From Opitutaceae bacterium (GTDB lineage: Bacteria > Verrucomicrobiota > Verrucomicrobiia > Opitutales > Opitutaceae): a stretch of 64,000 nucleotides of DNA. The notes beneath the pieces were generated by a model, which worked only from the letters and a program-made list of their open reading frames with translations, had not been told where the DNA came from and ran no database searches. Below are positions 15,706 through 24,178 of the stretch, one piece after another; position 1 is the first letter of the stretch, and each line of letters starts with the position of its first letter. Both the position numbers and the translations under genes were made by a program. The stretch lies in assembly GCA_019634615.1 (NCBI GenBank), contig JAHCAZ010000015.1, forward strand, positions 1 through 64,000, given 5' to 3'.

Positions 15706-18552
15706 TCAGGGGCCTTCCGGCGCCTTGGCGGTCTCGACGTTCTTCGGCACGGCCACGAAGGTCTGGGCGGCTTTCCGCGGCAGGTACTTCGCGGCCAGGG
15801 CGTTGAGCTCGGCGACGGTCATCTCGCGGTAATCGCGTTCGCGGGAGCGCGGCCACTCAAGGCGCGCGGGCTGCTCCTGGAGTCCCTGCAGCACGTAGTG
15901 CAGCCAGTAATTGTTGTCGCGCAGCCGGCGGTCGTTGCCGGCCAGGATCGGCTGGCGCACGGCCTCGAGATCCTCGTCCGTGATGCCCTTGGTCGCGAGT
16001 TCCTCGGCCAGGACCGTGATGCGCTTCGCCAGCTTGAGGGCGTCGGCGGGCGGGGCCGTCAGGTAGATCATGAGGTAGCCGTCGTCGCGCAGGGTCTCGC
16101 CGCTCCAGACGCCGCCCGAGGGATCGTAGGTCGCGCCGAGCCCCTCGCGGATCTCCTGGTGGACGCGGTGCTCCAGCACCTCGGCCAGGGTCTCGAGCCG
16201 TCGCAGCGTGTGCACGTCGCTGCAACCCTGCACGAGCCACTGCACGCGGACGGCGGCGCGCGGGATCCCGCTGCTGACGTCCACCTGCCAGCGGCCCGGC
16301 GTGCCGTGGAAGGCCACGCGGTTGAAGTCCTTCTTCGGCGCCTTGCGCACGTCGCGCTTCGGCATGGCGCCGAGGGTCCGGGCGGCGGCCGTGATGGCGG
16401 CCTCGACGTCGAAGTCGCCCACGAGGCCGATCTCGACCGGGCCCGACTTCAGGGCGACCTCGAGCCACCGCATGAGCTCGAGGAAGGTGCGGGCGGAGGT
16501 CCGCTCGGGGGCCGGCAGGGAAAAGAGCGGGTTGTCCTTCGACATCACGCGGGCGGACATGGCATTGAGCGCGGCGCCGACCTCGCGATCGGCCTCGGTG
16601 TAGTGCAGGAGCGTCCGCATGCGGGCGGTCTGGAACGCGCCCTCGCGCCAGGCCAGGTCCTCGAGGTGCGCCTGCAGGAGGATGAACAGGTCGGGCAGCC
16701 CGCGCGTGTCCGATCCCCCGGTGAACGTGAAGGCATCCTCGCTCACGCCGAAGCCGAAGGTGAGGTTGCGCTGGGCGAGGTAGCGGCGGATGTCGTCCCC
16801 GAAGTGCCGGCCGACGCCCGCCTCGGTGACGTAGGGGTTGGCGATGAGATTGAGCCCGGCGAACTTGGGCGAGAGGCTGACGAGGCCGTAGCCGACGCGG
16901 GCGCGGAGCCAGACGAGGTTCTTGCTGAAGGGCGTGGCCTTGAGGTTGAGGCGGATGCCGTTGGCGAACTCGACCACGTGGATGTCGAGGTCGGCGATGT
17001 GGCTGCGCTTGCGGATGGCGCCGGGTTTCTTGGCGGGCGGGTAATCGAGCCGGGTGATGACGGGCTTGGGCGGCGGGGGCAAGGGGCGGTTGAGGCCGTT
17101 GTTCCAGGCGTTGGTGAAATCGGTGACAGGGTCGTCGAGGGTGAGGTTGCCCAGGGCAAACAGCCGCGGCGCGCCGGGCTGCCACAGGTCGCGCCAGACC
17201 TCGGCGGCCCGGGCGACGGTGAAGCGGGCCAGGACCGGCTCGGCGGCGGCGGCGAACTGCTCCCAGCTGCCGGGCACCTGGCGGTGGACGAGGGCGGCGG
17301 CGATGCGCTCGGCGATCGCGTCGGAGGGGTTGGTCGGCGCCGCGGCGACCGCGTATTCGTAGCGGCGGCGCACGCGCTCGATCGCCTCGGCGATCTCGGC
17401 GTCGGTGAATCCCTGCCGGGTGGCGCGCTGCCACTCGTTCGCCAGCGTGAGGGCGGCGTTGCGCCAGTTGATGGTCGAGGTCGTCAGGGAGAGCGTGGTC
17501 TGCGTGCAGCCGGTTCCCACCACCTGGATGAAGGCGCCGGCCTCGCCGAACTCCTGGGCGCGCTCGCGCCGGAGCTGGCTGAAGCGCTCGGCCATCACGT
17601 CGATGACGAGCTCGCGCTCCAGGCCGGCGGTGCGCCGGGCGGCGGTCTCGAAGCCGGCGTGACCGGGCGTGACCGAGGTGAGGAAGAACGTGACGGCCCC
17701 GGTCTCCGGTGTCGAATGCAGCGCCGCGTCGAACTCGGTCGGATTGCCCATCCAGCCCGGGTCGGGCGGGGTCGGCAACGGGACGGTGGGGGTGGCCAGC
17801 GTGCCGAACTGCGCCTGCACGAGCTCCTCCAACCGCTCGGGCGGGGCGTCGCCGGCGACGATGAGCAGCAGGTTGTCCGCCCGGTACCACTTCCGGTAGA
17901 ACGCCCGCAGGTCGTCGGGCGTGGCCCGGTTGATGACGTCCTCGAGGCCGATGGGATTGCGCCGGGCGAGCAGGGCGAGCGGGTGGAGGAAGCGCGTCAT
18001 GGCGTCGCCGGCGCGGGCCTGCCAGTTGTCGCGGGCCCGGCGCTCGCTGTGGATGACGCCGCGCTCAGCCTCGACCTCGGCGGGCTCGAAGGTCAGGCCG
18101 TCGGCAAACTCGCGCAGGACGGCGAAGCCCTCCTCGAGCCGGGCGGCGTCATGGCTCGGGACGTCGAGGCCGTAGATGGTGTGCGTGGGATGGGTGAAGG
18201 CGCTGACGTCGGCGCCGAAGGCCAGGCCGTGGCGGCGGAGGACGCCGACAATACTGTCCTTGGGAAACAGCCGGGTGCCGTTGAACGCCATGTGCTCGAC
18301 GAAGTGGGCCAGGCCGCGCTCGTTGTCCTCCTCGTGCAGCGAGCCCGCGAGCACGACGAGGCGCAGGACGGTGCGGCCGCGCGGCTCGGCGTTGGGCCGC
18401 ACGACGTAGCGCAGGCCGTTGGGCAGGACGCCGGCGCGGAGGGCGGGATCGGGCGCGAGATCGCTGTCGCCCTGGGGCCAGGGCGGGGTGGCGGACCACG
18501 CCGCGCTGAGCAGGCAACAGAAAAGGAGGAGGAGGCGGCGCGCCAGGGGCAC
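15706..18552 (-). CDS. M16-family zinc metallopeptidase (second of tandem pair)
   Basis: A 948-residue exported pitrilysin/insulinase-type protease. A signal peptide (LARRLLLLFCCLLSAAWSA) begins the protein. The inverted zinc motif is intact: HFVEH in RGLAHFVEHMAFNGTRLFP, with the third ligand expected in VEAERGVIHSERRARDN. The middle and C-terminal inactive M16 half-domains follow, with the FANGIRLNLKATPF segment typical of the second repeat. A GTG at 18552 is the start. It lies 9 bp after the stop of the upstream M16 gene, so they form an operon. It could degrade peptides in the periplasm or process a secreted product; neither can be decided. Confidence 0.93.
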   Translation of the reverse strand: MPLARRLLLLFCCLLSAAWSATPPWPQGDSDLAPDPALRAGVLPNGLRYVVRPNAEPRGRTVLRLVVLAGSLHEEDNERGLAHFVEHMAFNGTRLFPKDSIVGVLRRHGLAFGADVSAFTHPTHTIYGLDVPSHDAARLEEGFAVLREFADGLTFEPAEVEAERGVIHSERRARDNWQARAGDAMTRFLHPLALLARRNPIGLEDVINRATPDDLRAFYRKWYRADNLLLIVAGDAPPERLEELVQAQFGTLATPTVPLPTPPDPGWMGNPTEFDAALHSTPETGAVTFFLTSVTPGHAGFETAARRTAGLERELVIDVMAERFSQLRRERAQEFGEAGAFIQVVGTGCTQTTLSLTTSTINWRNAALTLANEWQRATRQGFTDAEIAEAIERVRRRYEYAVAAAPTNPSDAIAERIAAALVHRQVPGSWEQFAAAAEPVLARFTVARAAEVWRDLWQPGAPRLFALGNLTLDDPVTDFTNAWNNGLNRPLPPPPKPVITRLDYPPAKKPGAIRKRSHIADLDIHVVEFANGIRLNLKATPFSKNLVWLRARVGYGLVSLSPKFAGLNLIANPYVTEAGVGRHFGDDIRRYLAQRNLTFGFGVSEDAFTFTGGSDTRGLPDLFILLQAHLEDLAWREGAFQTARMRTLLHYTEADREVGAALNAMSARVMSKDNPLFSLPAPERTSARTFLELMRWLEVALKSGPVEIGLVGDFDVEAAITAAARTLGAMPKRDVRKAPKKDFNRVAFHGTPGRWQVDVSSGIPRAAVRVQWLVQGCSDVHTLRRLETLAEVLEHRVHQEIREGLGATYDPSGGVWSGETLRDDGYLMIYLTAPPADALKLAKRITVLAEELATKGITDEDLEAVRQPILAGNDRRLRDNNYWLHYVLQGLQEQPARLEWPRSRERDYREMTVAELNALAAKYLPRKAAQTFVAVPKNVETAKAPEGP

Positions 18553-18561
18553 GCCGCAACG

Positions 18562-21390
18562 CTACTTTTGTGCCGGCAGGACCGTCACGCGGAAAACGCG
18601 GCCGGCCGCAAGATATTCGCGGGCCAGCGCGCTGATCTCATCCGGCCTGATGGACTCGAGATCGGGGAGACGCGTGCGGGACCAGTCGAGCACCTCCGGC
18701 TTTTCCTGGGCGCGGCTCAGGACCGAGCCGAGCCAATAACCGTTGTCGCGCAGGGAATCCCGCGTGCCGGTGAGGATCGGCTTGAGGGCGCGCTCCAGCT
18801 CGTCGGCGGTCACGCCCTGCTGCTGCAGGTCGTTGCCGATCGCGACCACCGCCTCGCGGATGGTCTCCGCGGCCGCCGGATCGACGGTCACCGTGGCGTA
18901 CATGAGGCCGTAGCCGGGGAAGACGTCGCTCGTGTTGCTGCCGGCGCCGGGGCTGTAGGCGCCGCCGAGCTCGTTGCGGATCTTCAGGCGGAGACGATCG
19001 GAGAGGATGCTGCCGAGGACGTTCAGGCGGCGGGCGACCCGGACATCGCGCCCGTCGGTGGTCGGCCAGTAGAGGACGACCTGACCCTTGGGAATCTCGG
19101 TGACGATGGTGAAGGTGCGGTCGAAGGGCTCGGCGGGCATGCGCACGTTGCGCAGTTCATCGAGCGCCGGGCGCTCGTGGCGCGGGGGCAGGGTGCCGAA
19201 GGTCTGGGCCACGGCGGCGATCACGGCGTCAACGTCGAAGTCGCCGACGACGGCGAGCTCCAGCGCGCCCGCGGTGAGCTCGGGGGTCAGCCATTGCCGG
19301 ACATCGTCCAGCGTGAGGGCCGTGAGCGCCTCCTGCGGCGGCATGCCGAAGCGATGATCGCCGCTGGCGAGGAGGGACTGGACCTCGGTGCTGAGCGGGC
19401 CCGATGGCGTGTGCGCGAAGCTGCGGTACAGCTGGTCGATCCCCTGGCGGGCGAAGCGCAGCGCCTCGGGGCGGTAGCCGGGGTCCATCAGCTGCGCGGT
19501 CATGAGCTGCAGTTGCAGCAGCAGATCGTCGCGATTGGTCTGACCGGAGAGCGTGAACGCATCGGTGCCGACGCCGAAGCCCACGCCGACGGTGCGACCG
19601 GCCAGCAGGCGGCGGAGCTCGTCGGAGCTGTGCTTGCCAAGGCCGCCGGCGGTGAACGTGTTGCTCGCGAGCCAGGCGAGGCCGGGCTGCGCCTTGGGCT
19701 CGATCAGCTTGCCGCTGCCGATGCGGGCGCTGAGGCGGATGCGGCCGGCCTCGAAGGCGGTCGGCTTGAGGTTGAGACGCACGCCGTTGGCGAAGCGGAC
19801 GAGGGTGATGTCGAGGTCGGCGACGTGCTCGCGGTGGGCGACCTGGCCGGCGGGGCCGAAGTCGGTGTAGGCGAACTTGGCGTCGGCGATCGCGGCGGGG
19901 GCGGCCACGGGTTTGGCGGCGGCGGCTTCGTAGGCGGCGGTGATGGCCGCCTCGGCGTTGCCCTCGATCTGGGTGTTGCCGCTGACGATCACATTGCGAC
20001 CGGGGGCGTTCCAGATTTCGCGCAGGGCGGCGAGGCAGTCGGCCGGCGTCACCTTGTCCAACGCCGGGCCGAGCAGCGCGAGGTTGTCAGCCGGATGCGT
20101 GAAGACCGTCCGGTTGACGACGCTGGAGATGAGGCCGGTGGCCAGGCCGCCCGACGGGCGCGTGGCCGCGGTGCGGACGGATTGCTCGAGCGAGTTGCGG
20201 AAATTGGCGGTCATCTCTCGGAGCTCGGCCTCCTGGAAACCGTGCTCCAGCGCGCGGCGGAGCTCCTGCTCGGCGACGGCGAGGGCGGCGCTCCACTGGC
20301 CGGGCTTGGCGGTGAGCTCGATCTCGGCGGTGCGGAAGAGGTTGTAGCCGTCCGAGACGCCGGCGCGGCCGCTGCTGAAGGGGGCCTTTTCCTCGCGGGC
20401 GAGGGTGCTGAGGCGGCGGTTGATGATGGCGTGGGCGAGGTTCCGCGGCAGCGCGCGGAGGCGCTCGGCGGCGGTGTCCGGCGGGCGCTGGTAGGGCACC
20501 ACGGCAGCGATGGCGACGGAGGTCGCCGGCGCCTCGGTGTCGTGCCGGTACATCGTGCGCAGGCCGGTGAACGGCTCGATGCGGCCGCGATCCGGCAGGG
20601 GGCGGGCGGGGGCCCGGGCGGTGATGGAGGCGAGGGCCCCCTTGATCATCGGCTCGACCTTGGCGGCGGTGATGTCGCCCACGACCAGCACGGTCATGAG
20701 CTCGGGCCGGTACCAGGTGTTGTAGAAATCGACGAATTCCTCCCGCGGCGCGTTCTTCACGACCTCCATCAGGCCGATGGGCAGGCGCTGGGGCAGGAGG
20801 GTCTCGGGATAGAGGAACCCGAGCTGGGCCACGAGCTCGCGGAAGCCGACGGTGTCGCGCGTGCGCTCCTCCGCCGCGATGACGCCGCGCTCGGGCTCGA
20901 TCTGGTCGGGCAGCAGCAGCAGGCCGCCGGCGTAATCGGCGAAGACCCGGAAGCCCTCGGCGAGGGTGGCATCCTCCCCGTTGGGCAGCTCGAGCATATA
21001 GACGGTCTGGTCAAAGCCGGTGTACGCGTTGGTGTCGTTGCCGAAGCCCATGCCCATGCGCTGGAAGAACTCGATGATCGTGCCGGGCGGGTAGTTCGGG
21101 CTGCCCTTGAAGGCCATGTGCTCGAGGAAGTGGGCGAGGCCGCGCTGGCTCTCGGTCTCCATGAAGGCGCCGGCCTCGATGATGAGGCGCACGGACACGC
21201 GGTGGCGCGGCTCGGCGTTGGGCAGGATGATGTACCGCATCCCGTTCTCGAGCTTGCCGAAGGTGAGCGCGGGGTCCGGCTTCAGGTCGCTGGACTCGTG
21301 CGCGAACGCCGGGGCGGGGGTGGCCCGGAGCAGCGGGGCGGCCAACAGGGTCAGGGCGCAGGCGGCAAGACGGAGGAAGCGTGGCATCAT
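18562..21390 (-). CDS. M16-family zinc metallopeptidase (first of tandem pair)
   Basis: A 942-residue paralogue of the following gene with the same architecture. A signal peptide (PRFLRLAACALTLLAAPLLRA) precedes the catalytic domain. The zinc site is intact: HFLEH in RGLAHFLEHMAFKGSPNYPP, with the third ligand in IEPERGVIAAEERTRD. The second half repeats the FANGVRLNLKPTAFE pattern. I chose the ATG at 21390 (another ATG is next to it at 21387) over an in-frame TTG at 21408, because it starts the signal peptide. It is divergent from waaA across a 91 bp gap that must hold both promoters. Confidence 0.93.
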   Translation of the reverse strand: MMPRFLRLAACALTLLAAPLLRATPAPAFAHESSDLKPDPALTFGKLENGMRYIILPNAEPRHRVSVRLIIEAGAFMETESQRGLAHFLEHMAFKGSPNYPPGTIIEFFQRMGMGFGNDTNAYTGFDQTVYMLELPNGEDATLAEGFRVFADYAGGLLLLPDQIEPERGVIAAEERTRDTVGFRELVAQLGFLYPETLLPQRLPIGLMEVVKNAPREEFVDFYNTWYRPELMTVLVVGDITAAKVEPMIKGALASITARAPARPLPDRGRIEPFTGLRTMYRHDTEAPATSVAIAAVVPYQRPPDTAAERLRALPRNLAHAIINRRLSTLAREEKAPFSSGRAGVSDGYNLFRTAEIELTAKPGQWSAALAVAEQELRRALEHGFQEAELREMTANFRNSLEQSVRTAATRPSGGLATGLISSVVNRTVFTHPADNLALLGPALDKVTPADCLAALREIWNAPGRNVIVSGNTQIEGNAEAAITAAYEAAAAKPVAAPAAIADAKFAYTDFGPAGQVAHREHVADLDITLVRFANGVRLNLKPTAFEAGRIRLSARIGSGKLIEPKAQPGLAWLASNTFTAGGLGKHSSDELRRLLAGRTVGVGFGVGTDAFTLSGQTNRDDLLLQLQLMTAQLMDPGYRPEALRFARQGIDQLYRSFAHTPSGPLSTEVQSLLASGDHRFGMPPQEALTALTLDDVRQWLTPELTAGALELAVVGDFDVDAVIAAVAQTFGTLPPRHERPALDELRNVRMPAEPFDRTFTIVTEIPKGQVVLYWPTTDGRDVRVARRLNVLGSILSDRLRLKIRNELGGAYSPGAGSNTSDVFPGYGLMYATVTVDPAAAETIREAVVAIGNDLQQQGVTADELERALKPILTGTRDSLRDNGYWLGSVLSRAQEKPEVLDWSRTRLPDLESIRPDEISALAREYLAAGRVFRVTVLPAQK

Positions 21391-21481
21391 GGCCCCAAAG
21401 GTGCGCAACCGGTGGGTTACGCAAAAGGAAAAAGGCTCGGCTTTGTCGGTTTTGGGCCTTTTGGACTAGGGGGCAAATCGC

Positions 21482-22765
21482 ATGCTCTGGCTCTACCGAT
21501 TGCTTTACCTGCCCGCGCTGGTGCTCGGGGCGCCGTATTATCTCTGGCGGATGCGCCGCCGCGGCGGATATCGGGGGAGCTTTGGCCAGCGGATGGGACG
21601 CGTGGTCGATCTTCCACCCAAGACCCCGGGGCGTCCGCGCATCTGGCTGCAGGCCGTGAGTGTCGGCGAGATGCTCGCCATCGGCCCGATGCTCGAGGCC
21701 TGGCACCGGGAGCAGGCGGTGGAGATCTACCTGACGACAACCACCAGCACCGGCTACCGGCTCGCCCGCGAGCGCTATGGCGGGATGGTGGCCGGCCTGG
21801 GTTACTTTCCGCTGGATTGGTGGCCGTTCAGCCGCCGGGCCTGGCGACAGGTGCAGCCGGACCTTGTGATCCTCACCGAGGGCGAGCGCTGGCCGGAGCA
21901 CATCCATCAGGCGCGCGTGCGCGGCGTGCCGGTGGTGTGCGTCAATGCGCGGCTCTCCGACCGGAGCTACCGCCGCATGCAGCGCGTGCGGTGGGCCGTG
22001 GCGCCGCTGCTCGCCGGGGTGACGCGGGTGCTGGCCTGCTCGGCGCACGACGCGGAGCGGTTTCGCGCGCTGGGGATCCCGGCCGACCGCATCGAGGCCA
22101 CGGGCAATATCAAGCTCGACGTGGCGATCCCGCGGCTCGATGCCGCCGGGAAAGCGCGCCTGCGGAGCCAACTGGGTCTGCCGCCGGCGGGGTTGGTGCT
22201 GATGGGCGCGTCCACCTGGGCGGGCGAGGAAACGGCGCTGATCGAGGCCTTCCGCGCCGCGCGGGCGCAGGGCGTGGATTGCACCCTGCTGCTGGTGCCG
22301 CGGCACGCGGAGCGGCGCGGGGAGATCGAGGAACTCCTGCAGGCGTCGGGGCATTCGTTTCACCTGCGCTCGCGCGGAGCCGCGGCGGGCACGGTGGAGG
22401 TGGCGGTCGGTGACACGACGGGCGAGCTGCGGCAATTCCTGCAATTGGCCGACTTGGTTTTTATCGGCAAAAGCCTGCCGCCGCACACCGAGGGCCAGAC
22501 CCCGGTGGAGGCGGCCGCGCTGGGTCGAGCCATGGTTTTCGGCACGGGCATGGGGAATTTCCGCGCGATCGCGCGCGAGCTGCAGGAGCAAGGCGGGGTG
22601 GTGACCGTCGCGGATGCGGCGGCGCTGGTCCCGGGTGTCGTGGCGCTTTTGCGTGAGCCGGACCGGCGCGCGACCCTGGGCGCGGCCGCCCAGGCGTGGC
22701 ATCGCGCAAACGTCGGCGCGGTGGAGCGCACGCTGGCGGAGGTGAGGCGGGTTCTGGGCGGGTAG
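21482..22765 (+). CDS. waaA: 3-deoxy-D-manno-octulosonic acid (Kdo) transferase
   Basis: This inner-membrane GT-B glycosyltransferase adds Kdo to lipid A precursor, which implies an LPS outer membrane. It has 427 residues. There is an N-terminal membrane segment (LYRLLYLPALVLGAPYYLW), then the acceptor-domain motif QAVSVGEMLAIGPM, LTTTTSTGY, PDLVILTEGERWPEH and the donor-domain TGNIKLD, LLLVPRHAERRGEIEELL and GDTTGELRQFLQLADLVFIG. Two positions differ from E. coli WaaA. The Glu of the WGERYGF segment (general base by homology) is Gln36 (FGQRMG). The GGHNPLEAA loop reads PHTEGQTPVEAA. Confidence 0.9.
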   Translation: MLWLYRLLYLPALVLGAPYYLWRMRRRGGYRGSFGQRMGRVVDLPPKTPGRPRIWLQAVSVGEMLAIGPMLEAWHREQAVEIYLTTTTSTGYRLARERYGGMVAGLGYFPLDWWPFSRRAWRQVQPDLVILTEGERWPEHIHQARVRGVPVVCVNARLSDRSYRRMQRVRWAVAPLLAGVTRVLACSAHDAERFRALGIPADRIEATGNIKLDVAIPRLDAAGKARLRSQLGLPPAGLVLMGASTWAGEETALIEAFRAARAQGVDCTLLLVPRHAERRGEIEELLQASGHSFHLRSRGAAAGTVEVAVGDTTGELRQFLQLADLVFIGKSLPPHTEGQTPVEAAALGRAMVFGTGMGNFRAIARELQEQGGVVTVADAAALVPGVVALLREPDRRATLGAAAQAWHRANVGAVERTLAEVRRVLGG

Positions 22766-22848
22766 AATCTTTCTCTTTCCTCTTTATCGTTCTCTTTCGT
22801 CAGGGACGGACTGGAGAAAGAGAAAGATTAAGAAGAAAGAGAAAGATT
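22766..22848. repeat. Imperfect palindrome of AGAAAGAT/ATCTTTCT units
   Basis: The left arm at 22766-22798 (AATCTTTCTCTTTCCTC and on) is mirrored by a purine-rich right arm at 22815-22848 (GAGAAAGAGAAAGATT type). It closely resembles the element at 12226-12339. It lies between the convergent waaA and mnmA genes, 6 bp from the mnmA stop. Confidence 0.8.
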
Positions 22849-22853
22849 TATCC

Positions 22854-23936
22854 CTACGCGAACACCCCGCCGCCCAGCAGCCGGTTGCCCTCGTAGAGCG
22901 CGAGGATTTGTCCGGCAGCGAGCGCGCGCTGCGGCTCCTCAAAGTACACTTCTGCGGTGCTGTCGGCCCCAGGTTTGATCTCCATCGCGATGCGCGGATC
23001 GCGGTAGCGGACGCGGCCTTCCAGCCGGCGCGCCTGCGTGATGGGCTCGTTGATGAAGCTCAGGCTGTGCACACGGCATTGCGACGTCCACAGGCCGGGG
23101 GCAGCCGGGCCGTCGAAGGCGACGAGCAGGGCGTGGTCGGCGGCGCGCTTGCCGACGACGACGTAGGCCTCGTGGTCGGTGTTGGACGGGATGCCGATGC
23201 CCTTGCGCTGGCCGATGGTGAAATAGTGCAGGCCGCGGTGCGTGCCGAGAACGCGGCCGTCCGTGGCGCGCACGATCGGCCCCGGGTGCTCGGGGACATA
23301 CACGCGGAGGAAGTCGGCCATCTTGACCTCGCCGATGAAGCAGATGCCCTGGCTGTCCTTCTTGTCGGCCGTGGGCAGCGCGGCCGCGCGCGCCAGGCGC
23401 CGGAGCTCCGGCTTGGCGAGGTGGCCGATGGGGAAGCGGGCGTCGCGCAATTGCGCCTGCGAGAGCAGGGCGAGGAAGTAGGACTGGTCCTTGTTGGCGT
23501 CGGCGCCCTCGATCAGGGCAAACGTGCCGTCGTCCCGCGCCACCCGCTGCGCGTAATGCCCCGTCGCCACAGCCGTGAACCCCTCGGCCCGGGCGTAGGC
23601 GCGGAACACGCCGAACTTCATCTCGCGGTTGCACATCACGTCGGGATTCGGGGTCAGGCCGCGCCGGTAGCCGTCGAGCAGGTAGTCCACCACGAGCCGA
23701 CGGTAGTCGGCCATGAGGTTGACCACACGAAACTCGATCCCGAGGCGCTCGGCGACGGCGCGGGCGTCGGTGATGTCCTGCTCCCACGGGCAGTGGCCGA
23801 TCACCTTGTCCTCGTTGATCCAGTTCTTCATGTACGCGCCCACGATTTCGTGGCCCTGCTCCTTGAGCAGCAGGGCGGCGACGGAGCTGTCCACTCCGCC
23901 GGACATGGCGACGAGAATCCTTTCACGAACCGGCAC
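22854..23936 (-). CDS. mnmA: tRNA-specific 2-thiouridylase MnmA
   Basis: This enzyme thiolates U34 of tRNA-Lys, Glu and Gln in the cytoplasm. It has 360 residues from the GTG at 23936. The PP-loop SGGVDSS is at residues 12-18. The two catalytic cysteines are present: Cys102 in [13 protein letters not shown] and Cys199 in [10 protein letters not shown]. The C-terminal part has the [16 protein letters not shown] segment. The GTG start was chosen because it gives the usual N-terminus ([17 protein letters not shown]). The in-frame extension runs through the CCAGGAAAC palindrome at 24013-24084 and looks non-coding. Confidence 0.95.
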   Translation of the reverse strand: MPVRERILVAMSGGVDSSVAALLLKEQGHEIVGAYMKNWINEDKVIGHCPWEQDITDARAVAERLGIEFRVVNLMADYRRLVVDYLLDGYRRGLTPNPDVMCNREMKFGVFRAYARAEGFTAVATGHYAQRVARDDGTFALIEGADANKDQSYFLALLSQAQLRDARFPIGHLAKPELRRLARAAALPTADKKDSQGICFIGEVKMADFLRVYVPEHPGPIVRATDGRVLGTHRGLHYFTIGQRKGIGIPSNTDHEAYVVVGKRAADHALLVAFDGPAAPGLWTSQCRVHSLSFINEPITQARRLEGRVRYRDPRIAMEIKPGADSTAEVYFEEPQRALAAGQILALYEGNRLLGGGVFA

Positions 23937-24012
23937 GGCGCCAGCGGACGCGAGGGGAGGGAGGATTGTCAAACGCGGAGGGGGAGAGGGAGGGGCGAGG
24001 GTGGAAGAGGAG

Positions 24013-24084
24013 TTTAAGAGGGAAGCCAGGAAACCAGGAACCAATCCTGCTATAGATTCCAGGTTTCCTGGCTTCCTCCTTAAA
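24013..24084. repeat. Near-perfect palindrome of CCAGGAAAC class
   Basis: The left arm at 24013-24042 (TTTAAGAGGGAAGCCAGGAA and on) pairs with the right arm at 24056-24084 (TTTCCTGGCTTCCTCCTTAA) with a few mismatches and a loop of about 13 nt. It lies between the divergent mnmA and pullulanase genes. Confidence 0.85.
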
Positions 24085-24178
24085 ATCGCTCCCGCGATCT
24101 TCTCTCCGTCTCCCGCTCTTCTCATTTCCACCTGCGCGCTTGCTGTGCCGTGCACGCGAACCCATTTTCAATCTCCCG

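Noticed and set aside
15898..22413. A 2171-codon open frame on the plus strand opposite the M16 genes
   Set aside because: It is antisense to two complete M16 genes with clear motifs and has low-complexity composition (Gly, Ala, Arg, Val, Asp). Such shadows are expected in GC-rich DNA.
22854..24155. A longer MnmA start at 24155
   Set aside because: The extra 73 residues read through a palindromic repeat and do not fit the family N-terminus; the GTG at 23936 does.
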